This document shows positions 6,368 to 7,762 of a stretch of 7,762 nt of DNA, in pieces (the first letter of the stretch is position 1; the number at the start of each line of letters is the position of its first letter). The notes under the pieces are model-generated. The model saw nothing but the letters and a program-made list of their open reading frames with translations, was not told the DNA's origin and ran no database searches. The position numbers and the translations under genes are program-made. Origin of the DNA: Spirosomataceae bacterium. GTDB taxonomy: Bacteria; Bacteroidota; Bacteroidia; Cytophagales; Spirosomataceae. Location: assembly GCA_025455795.1 (NCBI GenBank), contig JALOLW010000182.1:1-7762 (forward strand). The letters run 5' to 3'.

Positions 6368-6931
6368 ATGGATAAAAAAGAAGAATTGCTTCGCATTATT
6401 GACCAGTTCAATATGACTTACGAAAGCGAAGAAGCGTGGCACGGCAATTCGGTCGTGAGTACCCTCAGCGATGTATCTTGGGAGATGGCCGCCGAAAAAC
6501 TTACCCCCAATACCCACAGCATTGCCGAAATCGTCTATCATATGACCACTTGGCGGATTTTTGTGGTGAAGCGTTTGCAGGGCGACGCCGTCTATGAAGT
6601 CACCCGCGCCCGCGATTGGAAATCTTTCGGGCAGTTTGACGAGTTTGAATGGGAAGCCCTCCAAATGGAGCTGAGTCTCAGCCAAGAAGAACTCATTGCC
6701 GAACTCGAAAACCGCGAAGATGACGAGTTTTTGGACGAAATCGTGCCTACTCGCCAATACGACTACTACACCATGCTCCACGGGATTTTGCAGCATGACC
6801 TCTATCATGTAGGGCAGATTGCCCTGCTCAAAAATGCCATCGCTTACAAAGGTATCAGCAAAAAATCGGGTACTGCCGAAGAAGATTATTTTGGCGGTGG
6901 CGGCTACGACGACAACTACGACGATTATTAA
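6368..6931 (+). CDS. DinB/YfiT-like metal-binding four-helix protein
   Basis: The DinB superfamily consists of four-helix bundles that bind a divalent metal through three His; some are thiol transferases (bacillithiol or mycothiol type), most have no known reaction. Here the probable ligands are His58 (EIVYHMTTW) and His143 and His147 (LQHDLYHVGQIALLK). The AWHG motif at 23-26 and SIAEIVYH at 51-58 are typical of the YfiT-like branch. The fold ends near residue 160. The last residues (171-187, with GGGGYDDNYDDY) are an acidic Gly/Tyr/Asp tail outside the fold, probably disordered. The protein is cytosolic, with no signal peptide. The start is the ATG at 6368, after an A-rich leader without Shine-Dalgarno. 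The hydrolase gene begins 3 nt after the stop, so the two are very likely co-transcribed. Confidence 0.85.
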   Translation: MDKKEELLRIIDQFNMTYESEEAWHGNSVVSTLSDVSWEMAAEKLTPNTHSIAEIVYHMTTWRIFVVKRLQGDAVYEVTRARDWKSFGQFDEFEWEALQMELSLSQEELIAELENREDDEFLDEIVPTRQYDYYTMLHGILQHDLYHVGQIALLKNAIAYKGISKKSGTAEEDYFGGGGYDDNYDDY

Positions 6932-6934
6932 TCC

Positions 6935-7762
6935 ATGATTCGACTACTGACCTTCTGCACCCTCTTTTTGATGGGCCACTGCTTCTCTTTTGCCCAAGAG
7001 GAGGCATTGGGTCAAATGATGGTGGTCAATGACACCCAACTATACGTCGAAACGGCAGGAGAGGGAGAGCCTGTGGTGTTTATCCACGGGCTTTCGCTTG
7101 ATACCCGTATGTGGGACGAGCAGTGGGTGGCGTTTGCCCGTTATTTCAAAGTGATTCGATATGACGTGCGCGGGTTTGGGCAGTCGGCTCGCGCCCGCGA
7201 CCCTCACAATCCCGTGGACGACCTCAAAGCCCTGCTCGATGCCCTCAAAATCACCAAAGTAAGTTTGGTGGGGCTTTCGATGGGTGGCAACATCGCGCTG
7301 CGTTTTGCCGCGCTATATCCCGACAGGGTCCATAAATTGGTGGCCGTTGATGCCAATTTTGACGGCTTCACAGGCTATACGCCCGAACTAAACGCGCTTT
7401 TTGGCAAAGTCATCGGGAAGGCTTCGCAGCGAGGTTGGCAAGGCGACGCCCTCCAAACTTGGCTCAAATCGCCTTTGTTACGACTTTATTCGGCAGACGA
7501 TTTGGCGATTATCAACCTCAATCTCATCGTGGGTGACTACCACGGCGACCACTTCATCAATACCCGCATCATGCCGCAATACGGCACGCCTCCTACCGCC
7601 GACCTTCTGTCTAAAATTAAAGTCTCAACCCTCGTGGTAGTGGGCGAAAAAGACGAAGAAAGTATCCGCAAAGCAGCCACTCAATTGGCCTCACAAATCC
7701 CCAACGTTCAGAAAAAAATCATCGGTGGCGCAGGACATTTGTCAAACATTGACAAACCAAAA
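6935..7762 (+). CDS. Exported alpha/beta hydrolase, 3' end cut off by the window
   Basis: 276 residues are visible, with no stop before the window end. Residues 1-20 form a Sec signal peptide ending in FSFA before QEE, so the enzyme should be periplasmic or secreted. Cys16 is preceded by His, which does not fit a lipobox. The alpha/beta hydrolase fold is clear: the oxyanion HG motif at 51-52, DVRGFGQS at 77-84, the nucleophile elbow GLSMGG at 113-118 with Ser115, acid Asp240 (GEKDEES) and His268 (GAGHLSN). The triad is complete, and perhaps only 10-20 C-terminal residues are missing. The substrate is unknown; it is an esterase, lipase or haloperoxidase-like enzyme by family. The ATG is 3 nt after the DinB-like stop. 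The choice of start is supported by the signal peptide that it yields. Confidence 0.9.
   Translation, partial: MIRLLTFCTLFLMGHCFSFAQEEALGQMMVVNDTQLYVETAGEGEPVVFIHGLSLDTRMWDEQWVAFARYFKVIRYDVRGFGQSARARDPHNPVDDLKALLDALKITKVSLVGLSMGGNIALRFAALYPDRVHKLVAVDANFDGFTGYTPELNALFGKVIGKASQRGWQGDALQTWLKSPLLRLYSADDLAIINLNLIVGDYHGDHFINTRIMPQYGTPPTADLLSKIKVSTLVVVGEKDEESIRKAATQLASQIPNVQKKIIGGAGHLSNIDKPK

Noticed and set aside
6935..6994. Lipoprotein signal on the hydrolase (Cys16)
   Set aside because: The residues before Cys16 are M-G-H; His at -1 does not fit a lipobox, while FSFA before QEE fits signal peptidase I cleavage.
7401..7640. 79-aa plus-strand frame inside the last gene
   Set aside because: It is an out-of-frame shadow of the alpha/beta hydrolase, whose own frame is open from 6935 to the window end with a full catalytic triad.

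Overview
The window reads like chromosomal DNA of a Bacteroidota bacterium, most likely a Cytophagales-type environmental species. Starts lack Shine-Dalgarno sequences, two intergenic spots match the Bacteroidota -7 promoter element TAnnTTTG, and several proteins (a Uma2-like protein, a 219-aa protein of a type I associate with this phylum, a short DinB protein with an AWHG motif) fit that group. The last gene runs off the right edge. The left edge lies inside a foreign-looking, structured, non-coding segment, which would fit a contig that broke in a multicopy element.

Layout: two divergent gene blocks meet at a spacer (about 3592-3846). The left block is on the minus strand. In order of transcription it holds a 219-aa protein with a possible PD-(D/E)XK nuclease core, a 603-aa homodimer-type ABC exporter (permease plus ATPase), a small PF04020 'phage holin family' membrane protein, and the 5' two-thirds of a Uma2/DUF820 nuclease-like gene. 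This last gene is cut near position 204, just before the codon expected for its catalytic Glu, by G+C-rich sequence that folds into hairpins on the same strand.

The right block is on the plus strand. It holds a 607-aa wax ester synthase/diacylglycerol acyltransferase fused to a C-terminal SCP2 lipid-carrier domain, a 14-bp tandem repeat array, a short-type leuD (aconitase-superfamily swivel subunit, with no leuC in view), a DinB/YfiT-like protein, and an exported alpha/beta hydrolase that begins 3 nt after the DinB stop and is cut by the window end.

Most of the gene content is housekeeping or metabolic, and I see no multi-gene defence or mobile system. The items most worth following up are the WS/DGAT-SCP2 fusion, the structured insertion in the Uma2 gene (possibly a group II intron end), the tandem repeat butted against leuD, and the possible nuclease core in the 219-aa protein.
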